Source of the DNA: Dehalococcoidia bacterium
Lineage (GTDB): Bacteria > Chloroflexota > Dehalococcoidia > DSTF01 > WHTK01
Direction: 5' to 3'
Assembly: GCA_009377745.1 (NCBI GenBank)
Contig: WHTK01000002.1
Coordinates: 147,896-211,895 of the forward strand
Length of the DNA: 64,000 nucleotides
The position numbers were made by a program, and so were the translations under genes. The notes beneath the pieces are model-generated. The model did no database searches. It saw only the letters and a program-made list of their open reading frames with translations, and was not told the origin of the DNA. Positions 60,892 through 64,000 of this stretch are shown one piece after another (position 1 is the first letter of the stretch; the number at the start of each line of letters is the position of its first letter).

Positions 60892-62367
60892 ATGGCAACG
60901 GAGAGTCCACCCAGCGACGAGGTCCAGCGCGTCGAGCAGCCGGAAGCGGTTTCGGCGACGGGAGACCGCATCGAGGAGCCGCCAAAGCAGTCGCTAATCG
61001 CCCGCCTGCTGAACCCGGTCGATATCGCCTCGATCGTCTTCTTCCGCATCTTCTTCGGCATCGTTTCCTTCTGGCACGTTTGGGAGCAGGTGCCGGGGGT
61101 TAAGCGCGAGTACATCGACCCCGATTTCCACTTCAGCCACTTCGGCTTGTCGTTCATCCATCCCCTGCCGGGTGAGCTGATGAACGTCGTCTTCCTGGCG
61201 ATGGCGGCCTCGACGATCTTCATCGCCCTGGGCTTCTACTACCGCTGGGCCGCCGCGGCCTTCTTCCTGTTGCACACCTACGCCTTCCTGATCGACCAGT
61301 CCGGCTACTGGAATCACTACTACCTGACGTCCTTGATCGCCTTCCTGATGATCTTCGTGCCGGCCCACCGGGCCTTCTCGCTGGACGTGGCCCGTGGCGC
61401 CGTGCGGCAGTCCGATTTTGTGCCGGCCTGGACGCTCTGGATCCTGCGGGCGCAGATGGGCATCACCTACTTCTTCGCCGGGCTGGCCAAGATCAATTCG
61501 GAGTGGATGGCTGGCCGGCCAATGGACCACTACCTGGAGAACCACCAGGACTTCCCGCTGATCGGCCGTTTCTTCACCGAGCCGCTCGTTATGGACCTGG
61601 CGACGTACCTCGGTATGTCATTTGACCTGCTTGTCCTGCCGCTCCTGCTCTGGAAACCAACGCGTTACTTTGCGATGGCTGCCGTCGTCGGCTTCCATCT
61701 CTTCAACTCGCTGATCTTCAACATCGAAGTGTTCCCCTGGCTGGCAATCGCTGCGACTCTGCTGTTCCTGGAGCCGGGCTGGCCGCGCCTGGGCAACCAG
61801 TGGCGCCGCCTGACGGAGACGCCGGGCCCGGACCTCGTCCCTGTGCGCACTGGCTTATCGAACCCTCAGAAGGCGATTGCGGGTGTGCTGGCCGTTTACT
61901 TCCTGGTCCAGGTCCTGATGCCGCTGCGGCACTATGCCTACCCCGGCAACACGGAGTGGACCAGCGAAGGCTACTTCTTCTCCTGGCGCATGCTCCTGGC
62001 CGACAAGGAAGGGCGCATTCAGTTCCATATCCGCGACAAGGCGACGGGTGACGTCTGCCGCATCGATGTCGGCAGCTACGTGGCCGGGTATCAGGCCTCG
62101 AAGCTATCAGAACGCCCGGACATGATGGTCCAGTTCGCGAACCGGGTGGCGGACCGTTACATGACGCTGAGGGGTCAGGACATCGAGGTATATGCCTGGT
62201 CGGAGGTCACGCTCAACGGGCGGCCATACCTGGGATTCATAGACCCGACGGTCGATCTGACGCAGGAGGAGCGCAGCCTGGGACATCATTCCTGGATAAT
62301 CCCGCTGGACGAAGCGCGAGAGATCGAAGTGCCGGCCGTGGCGCGCTGTCCGGAGCGTGTGACCTAG
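60892..62367 (+). CDS. HTTM-domain membrane protein (vitamin K carboxylase-like)
   Basis: This 491-aa protein has a charged N-terminus of about 45 residues, then about eight transmembrane helices with the HTTM features DIASIVFFRIFFGIVSFWHV, and RAQMGITYFFAGLAKI. A C-terminal soluble domain of about 130 residues includes WTSEGYFFSWRMLLADKEG. The family relates to vitamin K-dependent gamma-carboxylase, but most bacterial members are uncharacterised. It would sit in the inner membrane. It converges on a small ORF. Confidence 0.8.
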   Translation: MATESPPSDEVQRVEQPEAVSATGDRIEEPPKQSLIARLLNPVDIASIVFFRIFFGIVSFWHVWEQVPGVKREYIDPDFHFSHFGLSFIHPLPGELMNVVFLAMAASTIFIALGFYYRWAAAAFFLLHTYAFLIDQSGYWNHYYLTSLIAFLMIFVPAHRAFSLDVARGAVRQSDFVPAWTLWILRAQMGITYFFAGLAKINSEWMAGRPMDHYLENHQDFPLIGRFFTEPLVMDLATYLGMSFDLLVLPLLLWKPTRYFAMAAVVGFHLFNSLIFNIEVFPWLAIAATLLFLEPGWPRLGNQWRRLTETPGPDLVPVRTGLSNPQKAIAGVLAVYFLVQVLMPLRHYAYPGNTEWTSEGYFFSWRMLLADKEGRIQFHIRDKATGDVCRIDVGSYVAGYQASKLSERPDMMVQFANRVADRYMTLRGQDIEVYAWSEVTLNGRPYLGFIDPTVDLTQEERSLGHHSWIIPLDEAREIEVPAVARCPERVT

Positions 62368-62567
62368 AGACTGACCGCCTGAAACGGCGCCTCGCCGCGC
62401 CTGAGCCGCGGCAAGGCTTGAGCCATCTTATCGAGGCACTGCTGCAGGCCAGCCTTGGACATCTGAAGTATCTGCTCCGACGTATAGCCGGATTCCGTCA
62501 CGGTCATTTCCGTCTTGCCTGCCCGAGGGGAGCCGAGGCTTGGCTGTTTATAACCAACGAGTTGCAT
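62364..62567 (-). CDS. Small hypothetical protein, 67 aa or shorter
   Basis: The frame contains MTVTESGYTSEQILQMSKA and a Leu-rich helix, which reads like a real small helical protein. An ATG at 62507 gives a 47-residue version. Neither start has a good ribosome site. The stop overlaps the HTTM stop by four bases. The rest of the 62368-62758 gap holds nothing identified. Confidence 0.35.
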   Translation of the reverse strand: MQLVGYKQPSLGSPRAGKTEMTVTESGYTSEQILQMSKAGLQQCLDKMAQALPRLRRGEAPFQAVSL

Positions 62568-62758
62568 AACTCAAAGGTTATGATTCGTCTTGCGGGCGGG
62601 CTTGCTACCGATGAACAGCCTCCGCGCCCCTCTGATTACGCCCGGCCTCGCCTATCTGGTAGGCTTCTAACGACGTAGACGCTCGTCAAAATTGCGGTCG
62701 TTGTCCTCAGAAATGAAGCCAATGAAGCACCTGAAGGCGACGCCAGATAATCACACCG

Positions 62759-62847
62759 GCCGAAGTGGCGGAATTGGCAGACGCGACGGTCTCAAAAACC
62801 GTTGAGGCTAACACCTCGTGTGGGTTCGATCCCCACCTTCGGCACCA
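62759..62847 (+). tRNA. tRNA-Leu (anticodon CAA)
   Basis: The cloverleaf is complete: acceptor GCCGAAG with CTTCGGC, a D-arm, anticodon stem ACGGT/ACCGT with loop CTCAAAA (anticodon CAA), a long variable arm (TTGAGGCTAACACCTCGT), T-arm GTGGGTTCGATCCCCAC and encoded CCA at 62845-62847. The long variable arm identifies it as class II. Confidence 0.95.
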
Positions 62848-62850
62848 TTT

Positions 62851-62914
62851 CGATTCTAAAAGCGCCGATCGAGCCTCCTCAAAGGGAGGCCTCTCGGGGC
62901 GTTTTGACAGCAAC
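62851..62914 (+). terminator. Hairpin and T-run after tRNA-Leu
   Basis: GCCTCC, six bases, GGAGGC inside a longer imperfect stem, ending GGGGCGTTTTG. It is the likely terminator of the tRNA transcript. Confidence 0.6.
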
Positions 62915-62940
62915 GCTGACAGCAACCTCGGCAGACTTCC

Positions 62941-63300
62941 TTACCCTTCAGCGAACAACGCCTGCATCTTCTTTGCCACCGCGGCATGGATGCTAGGCGT
63001 CACGTGCGAGTACGTGTCCATCGTCAGCGCGATCGTGCTGTGCCCCAGGAGCTCCTGGACGACCTTCGGGTTCTCGCCCCTGGCTAGATGGAGCGTCGCC
63101 GCGTTGTGGCGGAGATCATGTACTCGTATCGATGGAAGTCCGGCTTTCGCGGTGATCCGGTGGAGCAGCGCCGAAAGGCTGGACGGATCTGTCGGCTCGC
63201 CGTTCTCCCGAGTGAACACCAGCCCGCTGTCCTGCCAGGCAGGGCAGAGAGCGAGCTTCTCCTGAAGTTGTAGCCGCCTCTTCTCACGCAAGACCTCACC
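62941..63300 (-). pseudogene. Tyrosine recombinase (integrase), C-terminal catalytic fragment
   Basis: About 120 residues match a phage-type integrase: LREKRRLQLQEKLAL, IRVHDLRHNAATLHLA (HxxR), VVQELLGHSTIALTMDTYSH with LGH and the catalytic Tyr. The first catalytic Arg and the DNA-binding N-terminus are missing; sequence beyond about 63300 is unrelated and antisense to another fragment. Its 3' end is 93 bases from the tRNA-Leu 3' end, the usual integrase position. Confidence 0.8.
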
Positions 63301-63339
63301 GGTCCCCTGATCCTGCATGTCTGCAAGGAGGTGGAATAG

Positions 63340-63742
63340 CTGGAGCTGCGCATCGCCTGGCTCTCGACCCTGCGGCTGTGGGATCTGAACCTGGCCGAGC
63401 TCGACCTCTACGCCTCGGTCCTCACGCGCGAGGCGATCACCGCCAGCGAGCACGAGCGGCTGCAGAAGAAGGCTGAGCAGGAGTACATCGGCATCGGCGA
63501 AGCCGCCAAGGCGCTGGCGGAGGCAGAGCGCGCCTGGACGGAGGACGACCTGGAGCGCCTCGGACCCGCTCAAGCCGCTGCTGCGCCAGGACATCGAGGA
63601 GGCCAAGCAGACCCTGCGCCACGTCGCCGAGTGCCTCGCCGTCTACGACGCGCCGGCCGAGCTGGCCGAGCCGGACGAGCACGAGGTCAGCGAGACGCTG
63701 GCGCTGATCGAGGGCCGGCCGCTGCGTGCCAGCGGGCCTTGA
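63340..63742 (+). pseudogene. Unidentified helical protein fragment, frameshifted
   Basis: The frame directly after a TAG encodes ELRIAWLSTLRLWDLNLAEL and a coiled-coil-like KKAEQEYIGIGEAAKALAEA, then near 63560-63566 one extra G shifts it. The next frame runs DPLKPLLRQDIEEAKQTLRH to TGA at 63740-63742. There is no start codon or ribosome site, so the 5' part is lost at the junction with the integrase fragment. Family unknown. Confidence 0.45.
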
Positions 63743-63801
63743 CGACAACGGTCAGGAGGAGGGAGGTTGGCCTGGCGGCCGGGCTGAGGATTCCCGCCTG
63801 A

Positions 63802-63989
63802 TTACCCCAGCCGCCAGAGATACAACCTAGCCTCCGGCCGCTTCAGCCCCAAACTGCTGGTGACACTATTGCCTTCCATGAGAAGGCCGTTCTCCGTCAA
63901 GGCCAACGTGGTGGCCCGCTCTGTTTGGTGCCGCTAATCGTGCCCGGCTTCCATTCGCACTCTTCGATGGTCGGCTTGACCTGGTGCAT
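63802..63989 (-). pseudogene. Possible broken ORF at the right edge
   Basis: On the minus strand, MHQVKPTIEECEWKPGTI begins near 63989, and after a one-base shift near 63915 a second stretch TLALTENGLLMEGNSVTSS ends at 63802. The frame is also open to the window edge, so the gene may begin outside. The remaining bases from 63743 to 63801 show nothing. Confidence 0.3.
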
Positions 63990-64000
63990 GCTGGGGTACG

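Noticed and set aside
62418..62678. 86-codon plus-strand ORF before the tRNA
   Set aside because: It has no ribosome site and no recognisable sequence; the opposite-strand small ORF is slightly more protein-like, though also weak.
63301..63606. Upstream extension of the integrase ORF as its true N-terminus
   Set aside because: The residues are low-complexity and antisense to a more protein-like coiled-coil fragment; no recombinase N-terminal features are present.

Overview
The window is high-GC bacterial chromosome with short intergenic gaps, mostly GGAGG-type ribosome binding sites, some GTG and TTG starts, and several genes that look leaderless. Gene content is typical of uncultured soil or aquatic bacteria that use diverse organic compounds: class III extradiol dioxygenase-like proteins, bicupins, VOC proteins, amidohydrolases, a flavin monooxygenase-like protein and ABC substrate-binding lipoproteins. 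I suspect Chloroflexota, but no marker gene in the window proves it.

Layout. 0-2 kb: small hypothetical proteins, a glycine-rich RRM RNA-binding protein and a small Cys/His protein. 2-12 kb: amidohydrolase, a frameshifted Hsp70-like ATPase behind an attenuator-like leader, a ThDP enzyme, an amidase, a PrpD-like protein, a TauE-like exporter and an unknown protein. 12-15.7 kb: a four-gene ABC-2 export operon with two ATPases and two permeases. 15.7-24 kb: half of an MFS transporter abutting a flavoprotein, a complete MFS transporter, a berberine-bridge-like flavoprotein flanked by three REP-like palindromes, a beta-hydroxyacid dehydrogenase and a GT39-like membrane protein. 24-36 kb: a catabolic region with two related bicupins, the remnant of a peptide-binding protein, SDR, VOC, Ldh2, amidohydrolase, a LigB/monooxygenase pair and an NMT1-like protein. 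36-50 kb: cupredoxins, a cupin lipoprotein, a LivK-like protein, hydrolase, desaturase, a broken aldo/keto reductase, CMD and PPOX proteins, an M23 peptidase, and an SBP/bicupin pair.

The most unusual locus is the leftward operon at 50.1-54.6 kb. It encodes a PqqD-like protein (an RRE domain) with a C-terminal tail that looks like a lasso-peptide leader, an HPr-kinase-like protein, two GT2 glycosyltransferases, a nucleotidyltransferase-fold protein and a small membrane protein. HPr-kinase-like and nucleotidyltransferase enzymes tailor some lasso peptides, but no lasso cyclase or leader peptidase is present here. I propose a RiPP-like or surface-modification system in which the recognition domain carries its own leader/substrate-like tail.

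54.6-62.4 kb holds a quinone reductase, a second LigB-like protein, a GT87 and polytopic membrane protein pair, a VOC protein, a DUF1028 protein and an HTTM protein. A tRNA-Leu(CAA) at 62.76 kb is followed by an integrase remnant and other broken ORFs, so the right end looks like the decayed edge of an integrated element.

At least eight otherwise conserved genes carry a single-base indel, most of them in short C or G runs. Sequencing or assembly error is therefore a serious alternative to real gene decay.
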